Assembly: GCA_036489775.1 (NCBI GenBank)
Contig: DASXFC010000064.1
Coordinates: 1-64,000, forward strand
DNA: 64,000 bases
Origin: Bog-473 sp036489775
Lineage (GTDB): Bacteria; Actinomycetota; Acidimicrobiia; Acidimicrobiales; RAAP-2
Direction: 5' to 3'
Shown here: piece after piece, positions 16,696 to 25,957 of the stretch
Numbering within the stretch: position 1 is the first letter of the stretch
Layout: each line of letters opens with the position of its first letter
Notes under the pieces: generated by a model
Seen by the model: only the letters and a program-made list of their open reading frames with translations
Told to the model about the DNA's origin: nothing
Database searches by the model: none
Made by a program: the position numbers and the translations under genes

Positions 16696-18381
16696 TTACG
16701 GGGCGAATCCGTAATGCTCGATCGCTTCGTCCAGGCTGATATATCCGAGCTCTACATCACGCGCGACCTGTGATCTGTCACGAGCTCCCGGGTAGCCGTA
16801 TCCTCCGCCGCCGGGCGACTTCAGGCACACCCGGTCGTGAGCCACCAGCTGGACCGGCGCCACCTTGACACCGAGATCCGATACGACCGTTTTGCCGCCG
16901 ACCGTGACCGTGACCTCGTTGCCCGAACCGGGACATCCGCCCAGGACGCCGGCGGGCGGTACGACGGCCTGGTCTCCCAATACTGACAGGGAGGAAGGCA
17001 CTTCGACGCTGAAGTCATAGATGTTCCCGCATCCACCGGACCAGGTGCCGGGGCCACCGGATCCCTCGCGGAGGGCAAACTCATTCCAGTGGATCGGTGC
17101 ATCGCGCTCTGACATCTCGAGCGACGGGAAGCTCGCCATCCCCACCACCGAAGTCCCATTTACCAGCCCGTCCGAGCCATACGATGCCCCGTACCCCCCG
17201 CCGTACGGGATCGCCGCGACGAAGAGGGAGCCGTCCAACCGGTTTCCGCTGACCACGGCCACTCCACCGGTCTCGAAGGAGGTGGCTGGCGCTTCGTCTG
17301 GAATCGCTTCGACGAGGGCTTGAGACACCAGGCCAACCACACGGGCAGACACATCTGCATACCCGCCCACAGCGTGCGGCGGTCGAGCGTCGAGTATGGA
17401 ATCGACAGGAATCTCGATGCGGACGGGACGGAAACAACCGGCATTGATCGGAATCTCGGGAAAGAGGTGCTTCAATCCCGTGTAGCAAGCAGTGATGGTG
17501 GTCGGCCGGGTCAGGTTCATCGGACCCTCACATGCCCGGTCCGATCCGGCAAAGTCGAACACCATCTGCGATCCTGACACCCTGATGACCAACTCAAGAT
17601 GGAGCGGGTCACCACCCACGCCGTCATTGTCAAGATCATCATGGGCGCGATAGGTCCCATCCGGAATAGCCGCAATTCGGTCACGCATCTGCTGCTCAGA
17701 ACGCTGATCGAGCTCATGCACACACCGAGTGACCGTCTGGGGTCCGTAACGCTCGAGCAGGGTTTGCAGACGCCTTCGGCCGACGAGGAGCGCGTTGTAC
17801 TGACTCCTCAGATCCCCCTCCTGGAGGTCGGGTAGGCGATTATTGACCCGGATCAACTCGAGTACCTCGGGCACAAACCCCTCGTCACGCACCAGCCGAA
17901 TTGGAGGAAGTCGAACGCCCTCCTCGTAGATGGTTCGACAGGTTGGGCCGAAGGCACCGGCCTGTGCTGCGCCCACGTCCATCCAATGCCCGGTGTTGGC
18001 CAGGAGGAGCAGCGGGTTGCCCTCCCAGAAGAGGGGGGCCACCAGCTTGGCGTCTTGAAGATGTGTCCCTCCGGAGTAAGGATCGTTGGTCAGGTAGGCA
18101 TCCCCTTCGTGCCAACCCTGACCGGTCTTCTCCAGCCACTGCGTGACTGAATGCACCGCGTGCTGCATCGTCGTGATGAAGATCGGCGACCCCCAGTGGC
18201 CCTGAACGACCGTCTCACCACTGGCGACCTGGAACAAGCCGTTGGCTCGGTCTTTCATCTCCGACACGATCGGACTAAATGCTGCCTTGACCTGGACGAG
18301 GTCCATCTCGTCGACGACCTCTTCGAGATACCCGCGCACCACGGCCAGTGTGGTCGGATCCACTGCCTCTTCGGTATCCAT
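16696..18381 (-). CDS. hyuB: HyuB-family subunit (hydantoinase B / oxoprolinase), cluster A
   Basis: The 561-residue protein is the B subunit that pairs with HyuA in ATP-dependent hydantoinases, 5-oxoprolinases and ketone carboxylases. Markers are KAAFSPIVSEMKDRANGLF, the TNDPYSGGTHLQD block, the WMDVGA segment and the glycine-rich SPGGGGYGYPGARD end. It is shorter and more diverged than the cluster B and C copies (610 and 607 residues). Its ATG overlaps the TGA of hyuA by one base (TGATG). It is the last gene of the long minus operon. Confidence 0.88.
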   Translation of the reverse strand: MDTEEAVDPTTLAVVRGYLEEVVDEMDLVQVKAAFSPIVSEMKDRANGLFQVASGETVVQGHWGSPIFITTMQHAVHSVTQWLEKTGQGWHEGDAYLTNDPYSGGTHLQDAKLVAPLFWEGNPLLLLANTGHWMDVGAAQAGAFGPTCRTIYEEGVRLPPIRLVRDEGFVPEVLELIRVNNRLPDLQEGDLRSQYNALLVGRRRLQTLLERYGPQTVTRCVHELDQRSEQQMRDRIAAIPDGTYRAHDDLDNDGVGGDPLHLELVIRVSGSQMVFDFAGSDRACEGPMNLTRPTTITACYTGLKHLFPEIPINAGCFRPVRIEIPVDSILDARPPHAVGGYADVSARVVGLVSQALVEAIPDEAPATSFETGGVAVVSGNRLDGSLFVAAIPYGGGYGASYGSDGLVNGTSVVGMASFPSLEMSERDAPIHWNEFALREGSGGPGTWSGGCGNIYDFSVEVPSSLSVLGDQAVVPPAGVLGGCPGSGNEVTVTVGGKTVVSDLGVKVAPVQLVAHDRVCLKSPGGGGYGYPGARDRSQVARDVELGYISLDEAIEHYGFAP

Positions 18382-20414
18382 CACGATGACCCATCGAGCA
18401 CGACATTGGCAGCGCCGTCGACCCACACCCGTACACCTGGGTGAACAATGGTCGTCGTGTCGTCCTGTTCGATCACCATCGGTCCGCTACCCGACATGCC
18501 CCTCGCCATGCGGTTGCGCTCGAGGACCCGTGTGTCATGCCAGGCGCCGTCGAAGAACACCGACCGGGTGGCGGTGACCGCCTCGTCCAGAGGGGTCTCC
18601 GTCGTCGGCTGGTGTGCCACGTCGGCTCGAGGGCGACGACCGATGACACGGCAGGCAATCTCGACCACGACCGGAGACGCCTCCAGCAACGTCCCGTAGC
18701 GTCGCGCATAGCTGCGGCGGAAGGACGCTTCGATCCCGGCGTGCTCAAGCGGCGTCTGAACCTGCACCCGTATCGGATGCCGTTGGCCCTCGAAATGCAT
18801 CTCGGCGTCGATAACGACGGCCACTTCGACGATCGGCACCCCACTCTTGGTGATCTGCTCACGTCCCTCGTCCGCGAAAGCGTCGATCAGCTTGTTGATC
18901 GCTAACAGATCGACCGCTTGGAGCGGCTGACCGATGCTCTGGACGAAGTCGTACTGGACATCTGCATCGATGCATCCGATTGCCGAGGTCACTCCGGGCA
19001 CTGGAGGAATCAGACACCTGGGCACGCCCGTCTCGCGCATGATCGAACTCGCGTGTAGGGGCCCGGCGCCGCCGAAGGCAACGATGGCGAAGTCCCGTGG
19101 ATCATGCCCCCGACCGACGGACATGATCCGGGCCTGACCGGCCATACGGCTATCGATGACGCGGAGGATGGCTTCGGCCGCGTCCTCCACGCTCAGTCCC
19201 AGCGGTCGAGCGATAAAGGTGTCAACCGCCTGCCTACTCAGATCGCCGTCGAGATCGAGCCGACTGCCACCAATCGGTCGGTCCGCATTAATCCGACCGA
19301 GCACCACGTTGGCGTCGGTGACTGTCGGCTGCTGGCCCCCACGGCCGTAGCAGGCCGGCCCGGGGTCGGACCCGGCACTCTCGGGTCCTACCTGCAGAAT
19401 GCCGGCGCCGTCGATCCGGGCGATACTCCCCCCGCCTGCCCCGATCGTCTCCACGTCGATGGTCGGCACCAGCAGGGGAATTCTGAAGTCGACCGTGATC
19501 TCGTCCGTCAGTACCGGCTCGCCGTCCACCACCAGCGCGACATCGAAGCTGGTCCCTCCCATGTCGGCCGTGATGGCATTGGAATACCCTGCCGAGCGCG
19601 CAACCGCTGCTCCAGCGATGACGCCGGCGGCCGGACCAGAGCGGACTGTGTTTGCTGGGCGCTCCACTGCATGCGCCAGCGACATGATCCCGCCGTTGCA
19701 CTGCACGATTGCCGGGGACTGGCGGTATCCGCCGTGCTCCATGGCGGACTCGAGCGACCGGAGATAGCGAGCCATGATCGGCTGAACGTACGCGTGGACA
19801 GCCGCCGTCGAGGTGCGTTCGAACTCACCTATTTTTGGCAGGCTGGTTCCCGCGCCGACGACATAGACCTTCGGCCACCGGGATCGGATCGCCGCACAGG
19901 CCAGATCCTCGTTGTGCGTGTTGGCATACGAATGCAGGAAGCTCACGACGATTGCTTCCACCGAGCCGATGTGTGGCTCCACGGCGCGAACAACATCGGC
20001 GGGATCGAGCGCCACCTCGATGCTTCCGTCAAAGCGGGTTCTCTCCCTGACCTCGATACGACGATGGCGCGGAATGAGGGGTTGTGCGCTGCCACGTAGG
20101 CCATAGACCTCGGGGCGATCACGCCGGCCCATCTCCAACACGTCCCGAAAGCCTTCAGTCGTGACCAGCAGGCAGGAGACCCCCTTTCGCTCGATCACCG
20201 CGTTGGTTGCCACCGTCGTGCCATGGATCACCAAGGCCACGGCCTCCGCCGTCGCACCGATCTGCGCCAGGCCATCCATGAACCCGATCGACTGGTCCTT
20301 GGGGGTCGACGGTACCTTGGCGAGGGTGGTGACCCCGTGCACTTCATCCCTGACAACCACGTCGGTGAACGTCCCCCCAACGTCAACACCGATCACGAAC
20401 GGCAGATCGGACAC
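18381..20414 (-). CDS. hyuA: HyuA-family ATPase subunit (hydantoinase A / oxoprolinase), cluster A
   Basis: A 677-residue ASKHA-fold ATPase. The phosphate-binding loop GVDVGGTFTDVVV is at the N-terminus, with HGTTVATNAVIERKG, SGPAAGVIAG and ADMGGTSFDVALV following and SAIGCIDADVQYDF toward the C-terminus. HyuA phosphorylates the substrate carbonyl or enol so that HyuB can complete ring opening or carboxylation. Translation starts at GTG 20414, nine bases after the EthD gene. Three HyuA/HyuB pairs in one window suggest related but different substrates; this one is the least like the other two. Confidence 0.9.
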   Translation of the reverse strand: MSDLPFVIGVDVGGTFTDVVVRDEVHGVTTLAKVPSTPKDQSIGFMDGLAQIGATAEAVALVIHGTTVATNAVIERKGVSCLLVTTEGFRDVLEMGRRDRPEVYGLRGSAQPLIPRHRRIEVRERTRFDGSIEVALDPADVVRAVEPHIGSVEAIVVSFLHSYANTHNEDLACAAIRSRWPKVYVVGAGTSLPKIGEFERTSTAAVHAYVQPIMARYLRSLESAMEHGGYRQSPAIVQCNGGIMSLAHAVERPANTVRSGPAAGVIAGAAVARSAGYSNAITADMGGTSFDVALVVDGEPVLTDEITVDFRIPLLVPTIDVETIGAGGGSIARIDGAGILQVGPESAGSDPGPACYGRGGQQPTVTDANVVLGRINADRPIGGSRLDLDGDLSRQAVDTFIARPLGLSVEDAAEAILRVIDSRMAGQARIMSVGRGHDPRDFAIVAFGGAGPLHASSIMRETGVPRCLIPPVPGVTSAIGCIDADVQYDFVQSIGQPLQAVDLLAINKLIDAFADEGREQITKSGVPIVEVAVVIDAEMHFEGQRHPIRVQVQTPLEHAGIEASFRRSYARRYGTLLEASPVVVEIACRVIGRRPRADVAHQPTTETPLDEAVTATRSVFFDGAWHDTRVLERNRMARGMSGSGPMVIEQDDTTTIVHPGVRVWVDGAANVVLDGSS

Positions 20415-20423
20415 GAGTGGAGC

Positions 20424-21116
20424 TCAGCCAGACGTCTTGTCGAACACGAGATGTTCCTCGACGATGAGTTGAACTCGGTTCATCGCAAAGTTCTGGTAAT
20501 AGTCGGTACGAAGCTGATCCCAGAACGGGTCACGAAAGGACTGATCGAACGCCTCGACACTGTCGAACCACATCTCCACAACGCCGTCGTACTGTGGAGC
20601 CTCGCGGGTCTGCATTGTGAGCGAGTCGCCGTTGGCGCTGCAGATGGCAGGACACGCCCGGTACCCGCGTAAGCCAGGGGTCTCCAGCGCCAGGGGGACG
20701 TGCTTCTCGAGCCAGTAGCTCTGGAAGTCGTCCCTCGACATGTTGTCCTTACGCGAGAGCAAACCAACATACTTGACTGCACCGCTTCCGAACGATGGCT
20801 GCTCCATAAAGACCACCTCTTCGGTGACGAACATGAGTCGTCCGCTCACGACATTGGGGTGGTCCCGCCGCGCTCGTTCCCAGAGTTCGTGAGTGAAGGC
20901 TTGACTCAGAGAATCGACGTCATCGAACCACAACTCGGCGACGGCGTCGAAGGCGGGGTCGTCCCCGTTAGCCGACTGAAGAGCCGGGCTCCCAACGTAC
21001 TTTCGGTGCCCGGGGAATCCGCCACCCACTTTGGTGTGCTGCTCCACGTAATACTTGGCGAAATCCTCGCGGGACATCAGGTCGAGCCTGGTCATGGGAC
21101 TGTACAGCTTGATCAT
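20424..21116 (-). CDS. Tandem EthD-domain protein
   Basis: The 230-residue protein contains two EthD-like ferredoxin-fold units. Each has a MSR(E/D)DF..Y..E.H segment (residues about 14-29 and 125-140) and a later WFD.V...(Q)SF...LW/FWDQL segment. EthD domains are small dimeric alpha/beta barrels found in ether and aromatic degradation operons; some are enzymes or stabilise oxygenases. The duplication would make a single chain equal to one dimer. It sits between the UGSC partner gene and hyuA in the same operon. Confidence 0.75.
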   Translation of the reverse strand: MIKLYSPMTRLDLMSREDFAKYYVEQHTKVGGGFPGHRKYVGSPALQSANGDDPAFDAVAELWFDDVDSLSQAFTHELWERARRDHPNVVSGRLMFVTEEVVFMEQPSFGSGAVKYVGLLSRKDNMSRDDFQSYWLEKHVPLALETPGLRGYRACPAICSANGDSLTMQTREAPQYDGVVEMWFDSVEAFDQSFRDPFWDQLRTDYYQNFAMNRVQLIVEEHLVFDKTSG

Positions 21117-21126
21117 AAGAGTCTCC

Positions 21127-22179
21127 TCATCTGCGAACCGGAACCGTCACTGCCAATGTGTGGGAGAACCCGTGAAGCATGATCGAATGCAGGGACCCGA
21201 AACCTCCGCACACGAGCACCAGCAGATCGTCGGGTGATGCCACCACATGGACCCTTCGATCGCCACCGACGCGGCCCAGTTCCTCTATGCCGGGTTGGTT
21301 GCGCTTGGGGAACCAGTCGATGGGCAGTGCGGCGTGCTCCCACAGGAGATGTCGGACGTCGTCGATGTTCCCGACATCTCGAGCGATGATGCTGGCCCAG
21401 ACGGGGTTGATGGCAACAGCAATTTCGGAGAACACAGTGGCCGCGAGATAGCCAGGCGCTCCCATGAACCCGATGGAGTTCCCGATGATCTGCAGCAGAT
21501 CATCGCCACGTTCGCCGATGGTGTCGATGATGTTTGCTGTACCGAGGGCCCCGAACACCGTGACGGCATCCCCCGCCACGCCTCGGCGCTCGGCCAGAGG
21601 GGGCCAGGGCGATTCTTCCTCCCACTCACCCGCGACCAGACCGACGACCCTGGCCGGCTGACCGAAGACCGATTCGGAAGTCAGCCCGGCCACCTGCCCA
21701 GCCACATGCCGCATGACGAAGCGCAGAGCCCGGCCGATGGAGGGTGCCGAACTTCTCATGCCGCCGAAGCACGACGGTCCGAATGGAATACCCAGTTCGT
21801 GACGCATCGGGCCATTGACGAAGACCGCTGGTGACACCGACGCGGTGGTCGCATTGACTCCAGCTAGATTGAATTCGGGTGCGGCGACCGCCTGGACCGT
21901 CGCGCACAGCAACGGCATGGCGGCGGCGGGGGCTCCGGCCAATACTGCATTGACCGCGACAGCTTCGACGGTGCAGGCCGCGCCCGATGGAGCAAGTCGC
22001 GCCAACACCTCGTCCGCTGGGCGATCGACGGCGTCCAGATACGACCTGACCAAGTCTTCGCTCGGCGGGATGCACGGAAGGCCGTCCCCCCATCCCAGGT
22101 CGTCTATTGCGTCATTAAATCCCTTGGCATCGAGCTCAACGGCAACACGTCTGCTGCGCAACGTCGCTGATGGGGACAT
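21127..22179 (-). CDS. UGSC-associated protein of unknown function, cluster A
   Basis: A 350-residue soluble protein with no domain I can name. It is clearly paralogous to the gene at 50568. Shared features are GWGDGLPCIPP near residue 30-40, SGA.CTVE..A.NAV.AGAP..AMPLLCA, a central G(V/I)NATTASV.PA..VNGP.RH.L.IPF...C.GGM segment, HVAGQVAG.TSESVFGQPARV.GLV.GEWEE.SPW, and a C-terminal VVASPDDLLVLVCGGFGSLH. Conserved Cys, His and Gly-rich stretches suggest an enzyme. In both loci it lies one base after the UGSC-type gene with the same junction TGACATG, so the two proteins probably act together. Confidence 0.7.
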   Translation of the reverse strand: MSPSATLRSRRVAVELDAKGFNDAIDDLGWGDGLPCIPPSEDLVRSYLDAVDRPADEVLARLAPSGAACTVEAVAVNAVLAGAPAAAMPLLCATVQAVAAPEFNLAGVNATTASVSPAVFVNGPMRHELGIPFGPSCFGGMRSSAPSIGRALRFVMRHVAGQVAGLTSESVFGQPARVVGLVAGEWEEESPWPPLAERRGVAGDAVTVFGALGTANIIDTIGERGDDLLQIIGNSIGFMGAPGYLAATVFSEIAVAINPVWASIIARDVGNIDDVRHLLWEHAALPIDWFPKRNQPGIEELGRVGGDRRVHVVASPDDLLVLVCGGFGSLHSIMLHGFSHTLAVTVPVRR

Positions 22180-22180
22180 G

Positions 22181-22720
22181 TCAGGTCACCGCTCCCAGGG
22201 TCTCGAGCAGCCGCGGGTAGGCCTCCCGTGCCAGGCGGCGAACCTCGTCTTCGGAGCGGCCCTCAAAAGGGTGCGGCAGCAGGAGGAGACGGATGTCTGG
22301 GCGCCCTTCGCTCGATGCCAGTTCACGGGCCAGGTTGCCGAAATGCTCCGTGGCCACGATGGCTGTGGGCCGATTCCGTCGCAGCGAGCGCATGGCGTCA
22401 TGGATGGTCCACATCGTGCAGGCGCCGCAGCTGGCCAGACCGATGACCGCCACGTCGGAATCCTCGACGAACTGGTCCAGCTCAGCGAGTAGCGATTCGG
22501 CTTCCTTGCCGATCGGCGGACTATGCCGCCAGGTGAGGACGCGTGCTCCATCTTCCTCGACGAGTCGTGACCATTCGTCCACCACCATTTCCCAAGACAA
22601 CCAGTACACGTCGCGGCGGAAGCCGACCGTCTTTTGCGCAATCCGTCCCGCCGGTGGGCCAGCGGGATCCTTCACTAGTTCGACCGTCACGACGGGGTCA
22701 CAGACGATGCCGATCGGCAT
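22181..22720 (-). CDS. UGSC-type redox protein, Cys form, cluster A
   Basis: The 179-residue protein carries CGACTMW at residues 98-104 after a hydrophobic beta strand (AVIGLAS), followed by a TIHDAM helix and TAIVATEHFGNLARELA. This resembles the family annotated as UGSC (seleno)protein, whose motif is U/C-G-S-C; here the Sec position is Cys (TGC codon) and Ser is Ala. A CxxC-like pair after a strand suggests thiol redox or metal chemistry, but no function is established. GGAG precedes the ATG. The paralogue at 50030 keeps the same motif and the same partner. Confidence 0.7.
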   Translation of the reverse strand: MPIGIVCDPVVTVELVKDPAGPPAGRIAQKTVGFRRDVYWLSWEMVVDEWSRLVEEDGARVLTWRHSPPIGKEAESLLAELDQFVEDSDVAVIGLASCGACTMWTIHDAMRSLRRNRPTAIVATEHFGNLARELASSEGRPDIRLLLLPHPFEGRSEDEVRRLAREAYPRLLETLGAVT

Positions 22721-22815
22721 GTTTATCTCCTTCCACTTCGATGTTCGTCAGAGAGGGCACAGCGCCCGGAGCCCTCCGTGGTTCCCTCCAGAGTCCCGGT
22801 CACGAATGCCTCAGG

Positions 22816-24000
22816 TCACGTCAGGCCGAATAGGCGCCTGGCATTCCCCCGGACGACCTTTTCGGTCGTCTCGTCGTCGAGGAATTCCGTCTGCTTCATC
22901 GCCACTTCTCGCGAATCGGGCCAATTCGAATCAGAGTGCGGGTAGTCCGTCTCGAACATAACGTTGTCCGCACCGATTTCGTCGAGGTGGCGCAATCCGA
23001 AGTTGTCGCTGAAGAAAGTACAGAAAATGTGATCAGGGAAGTAGCTGCTGGGCGGTTCTGGGATTTTGCCCCACACTTCGTTCCAGCCTCTGTTGTGCTC
23101 CCAGACCTCATCGGATCGTTCGAGGAAGTACGGGATCCAGCCGATCTGGCACTCGGCGAAGCCCAGCTTAAGCCCGGGGAACCGCGTTAACGCGCCCGAG
23201 AACAACCAGTCGACCATCGACATGGCTGCATTAACCGATGGGAGGGTATTCAGGACCGCCGCGGGAGCATCGGGAGATGTCGAAGGCAGTTTCGATCCCG
23301 AGCCGATGTGCATCATAAGGACCGTGCTCGTCTCCTCACATGCTCGGAAAAGGGGATCCCAGTATGTGGTGTGCAGTGACGGCAGGCCCAGGTAGTAGGG
23401 AATCTCCGTGAAACACATGGCGTGGATCCCTCGCGATGACATGAGGCGCACCTCGTCGGCACAGAGGTCGGCGTCCCAGAGCGGAAGGATGCCGAGAGGG
23501 ATGAGGCGGCCCGCCGAGTCGCCACACCACTCATCGAGCATGAAATCGTTATAGGCGCGCACGCACTGCTTCGAGAGCTCTTTGTCCGTTCCGAAGACGA
23601 ACCTCTGGCCCGCAAACCGGGCGAACATGTTGGGGAAGCACAGTGACGCTTCCACTCCGGAGAGATCCATGTCGGCCAGACGTGCTTTCGGGTCGTAGCA
23701 CCCCGGTCGCATGTCCTCGTAGGTGACGACCTTGGTCTCCATCTCTTCGAGCTCGTAGCCGACGGCGGACCCGGTCAGCATGGATGGGACGCGGACGTCT
23801 TCGTAGTACCAGACGTCCACCAGCTCGCCGGCGTTACTGGTCTCATACGTGAAGACGCCGTCTCGAAATTCAGCGGTTCCCCGCTCTCGCACGACACGGG
23901 GACCGATCCCCTCGTACTTGGCGGGAAGGCGACTCGACCAGAGGTCTTTCGGCTCCAAGACGTGGTCATCAGCCGAGACGATCAGTGGAAAATCCTTCAC
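22816..24000 (-). CDS. Amidohydrolase-2 family protein (ACMSD-like), cluster A
   Basis: The 394-residue protein belongs to the metal-dependent TIM-barrel amidohydrolase-2 family, which includes hydrolases and non-oxidative decarboxylases. The N-terminal site is IVSADDHVLEPKDLW, with MHIGSGS in the middle and FETDYPHSDSNWPDS near residue 365 supplying the late Asp and His. Its GTG start has GGAGAG upstream. It is highly similar in layout to the gene at 34703 (396 residues), including the SSRLP and HNRGWNEVW stretches, so clusters A and B share an enzyme type. Confidence 0.85.
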   Translation of the reverse strand: MKDFPLIVSADDHVLEPKDLWSSRLPAKYEGIGPRVVRERGTAEFRDGVFTYETSNAGELVDVWYYEDVRVPSMLTGSAVGYELEEMETKVVTYEDMRPGCYDPKARLADMDLSGVEASLCFPNMFARFAGQRFVFGTDKELSKQCVRAYNDFMLDEWCGDSAGRLIPLGILPLWDADLCADEVRLMSSRGIHAMCFTEIPYYLGLPSLHTTYWDPLFRACEETSTVLMMHIGSGSKLPSTSPDAPAAVLNTLPSVNAAMSMVDWLFSGALTRFPGLKLGFAECQIGWIPYFLERSDEVWEHNRGWNEVWGKIPEPPSSYFPDHIFCTFFSDNFGLRHLDEIGADNVMFETDYPHSDSNWPDSREVAMKQTEFLDDETTEKVVRGNARRLFGLT

Positions 24001-24040
24001 GTTCTCTCCTTCATGTCGCCCGGCTCCTGCCCGGCCCTTC

Positions 24041-24070
24041 TGTTACTACTGTACTGACTATTGTACTAAA
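24041..24070 (-). promoter_or_regulatory. AT-rich intergenic site before the cluster A amidohydrolase
   Basis: On the minus strand the 78-base gap holds two AGTACA hexamers 12 bases apart (AGTACAATAGTCAGTACA) and TACAAT/TACAGT strings that could serve as -10 elements. It may be an internal promoter or binding site within the operon. It does not match the CTATCAT motif. Confidence 0.3.
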
Positions 24071-24078
24071 TGTCCCTC

Positions 24079-25341
24079 TCACGGTCGATCGGGAATTAGC
24101 GTCTTGCCCGGAGTAGCCACCACGCCTCGTTCGATCAGATCTGTGACCGAGTCGTCGCTGTAGCCCGCTTCGAAGAGAATCTGCCGTGAGTGCTCTCCCA
24201 GGAGGGGAGGGGGAAGACGGAGGTCGGCCGGCGTCTCGGAGAGCACGAGGGGAGGCGCCAGCTGGGAGATGTCGCCGAGAGCACCATGGCGGACTGTGCG
24301 AACCAAGCCAAGATGCCGAACCTGGGGATGATCGAGCGCCGAGGCGATCGTGGTGACCTCGCCGAAGAGCGCGCGGGCCTGGTGGAAACGCTCTTGCCAT
24401 TGCGCAACGGTCTGCCCTGCGAACACGTCATCGAGGATGGCGTTGAGCTGGGCTCGGTGTGCCACCCGGTCCGGGTTGGTGGCAAACAGCGGATGGTCGA
24501 CGAGGTCCAACCGATCGATCGCTTCACAGAAGCGTGGCCACGCCTCGGGCGCCCAGGCGCCGGCCACGATGTCCCCGTCGGCCGCGCTATACGCCTGGTA
24601 GGGAGCGACCACACTGTGGGCGCTCCCGAAGCGGACCGAGTCCGTCCCATTCGCCCAATAGGAGGCCAGGCGAGTGGTCAGCCCGAAGAGCATCACGGAG
24701 AGCATCGGGATGTCGATCTGCTGACCACGACCGGTGCGTTCGCGTGCCAGGAGCCCGAGGAGCACGGCTTGGACCAGTGCCATTGACCCCGTGAAGTCGG
24801 CCATCGGAACACCGACGAGGAGCGGGCCACCGTCGGGTTCTCCAGTGAGAGACATGACCCCCGACATCGCCTGGATTACCGGGTCCGTCCCGGGATCGCT
24901 GGCCAGGGGCCCGTCGGGACCGAAGGCCGAGACCGAGCAATAGATCAGTCGGGGATTGAGGTCGGAAAGGCGCGAGTAGCCGAGGCCGATCTCCTCAGCC
25001 ACCCCTGGCCGGTAATTCTCCACAAGCACATCAGCGCTCCCGGCCAATCGAGTGACGATCTCGAGGCCATCGGGAGTGCGGAGGTCGACCGCCAAGGACC
25101 GCTTGCTCCTGTTCCACTGCAGGAACATGGCCGAATAGCCCTCGATAAACGCCGTCCCGGTCCGGCGGCTCGGATCTCCGAACGGCATCGACTCGACCTT
25201 GACCACGTCCGCACCGAAGTCCCCCAGCACGACGGTGCCATAGGGGGCTGACATGTGTCGAGAAAGATCGATGATGCGAACCCCGGACAGGGCGGAGACC
25301 GGTACTGCCCCACCGGACACGGAGCCGTTGGATCCGAGCAC
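24079..25341 (-). CDS. Family III CoA transferase, cluster A copy 1
   Basis: A 420-residue CaiB/BaiF-family enzyme moving CoA between carboxylic acids. Markers are VRIIDLSRHMSAPYGTVVLGDFGADVVKVE, the QWNRSKRSLAVDL segment, and the catalytic Asp182 in PMADFTGS, followed by LARERTGRGQQIDI. The GTG start at 25341 is 13 bases after the CMD gene. Substrates are unknown; with a CitE-like lyase nearby, a malate- or itaconate-type acid is possible. Confidence 0.88.
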   Translation of the reverse strand: MLGSNGSVSGGAVPVSALSGVRIIDLSRHMSAPYGTVVLGDFGADVVKVESMPFGDPSRRTGTAFIEGYSAMFLQWNRSKRSLAVDLRTPDGLEIVTRLAGSADVLVENYRPGVAEEIGLGYSRLSDLNPRLIYCSVSAFGPDGPLASDPGTDPVIQAMSGVMSLTGEPDGGPLLVGVPMADFTGSMALVQAVLLGLLARERTGRGQQIDIPMLSVMLFGLTTRLASYWANGTDSVRFGSAHSVVAPYQAYSAADGDIVAGAWAPEAWPRFCEAIDRLDLVDHPLFATNPDRVAHRAQLNAILDDVFAGQTVAQWQERFHQARALFGEVTTIASALDHPQVRHLGLVRTVRHGALGDISQLAPPLVLSETPADLRLPPPLLGEHSRQILFEAGYSDDSVTDLIERGVVATPGKTLIPDRP

Positions 25342-25354
25342 GACCTACTCCCCT

Positions 25355-25915
25355 TCAGCCGAATACCGGTAGCGGCTGAGAACGAAGTGAATCGGGCACC
25401 TCAAGACCGAGGGCTTCGAGAACCGTCGGGACCAGCCCTCCCCACCAGCCTGCGGTGAGGACGAGGTCCATTGCTCCCTCGACACCCCAGCGACTGATCA
25501 TGTCCTCCCAGGTCGACGGGCTCAGTGATCGATCGGCCAGCAGTTCATCGACAGCCTGGACGCCGAACGATTGGTCGGCGTCTGCCCTCGAGAGGTCCCC
25601 GTTTCGTAACGCCTCGATCTGCTCCTCCGTCAAACCGGCGCGCTTGGACATCGGCACATGTTCCGCCCACTCGTAGGTGTTCCGGCGACGTCGAGCGAGC
25701 CACAGGACAACCGTCTCCCGCACATCGGCAGGCAGGGTGGCTCCGTAGACGAGGGAGTTCGCCATCATCACGAAGGGCCGAAAGGTCCCCGGATCGTTGG
25801 CCAGCAATCGCAAGATGGTCAGATCCTGACCGGTGGCTTCCAGCTTGCCGAGGACTCGGCTGACATCGCCTTTCGTATCGGCTGCCGTCCGCCGCGTCAT
25901 GCTCTCGTGGTTCAC
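25355..25915 (-). CDS. Carboxymuconolactone decarboxylase (CMD)-like protein, cluster A
   Basis: The 186-residue helical protein has the CMD core ADVRETVVLWLARRRRNTYEWAEHVPMSKRAGLTEEQIEAL, with the conserved YEW..H pattern. Family members are decarboxylases or AhpD-type peroxidases; no CxxC is present, which argues against AhpD activity. The GTG at 25915 is preferred for the AGGAG eight bases upstream. A second CMD-like gene (36910) occupies a similar place in cluster B. Confidence 0.75.
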   Translation of the reverse strand: MNHESMTRRTAADTKGDVSRVLGKLEATGQDLTILRLLANDPGTFRPFVMMANSLVYGATLPADVRETVVLWLARRRRNTYEWAEHVPMSKRAGLTEEQIEALRNGDLSRADADQSFGVQAVDELLADRSLSPSTWEDMISRWGVEGAMDLVLTAGWWGGLVPTVLEALGLEVPDSLRSQPLPVFG

Positions 25916-25957
25916 CTCAGCCTCTCCTGACGACACCGTGGCATGGCCGTATGCCGG

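Noticed and set aside
19104..20099. 331-codon frame antisense to cluster A hyuA
   Set aside because: It overlaps a well-supported HyuA gene entirely and has an antisense-type composition.
22400..22440. Selenocysteine in the UGSC-type proteins
   Set aside because: Both copies have Cys codons (TGC) at the expected Sec position, with no in-frame TGA, so no SECIS search is needed.
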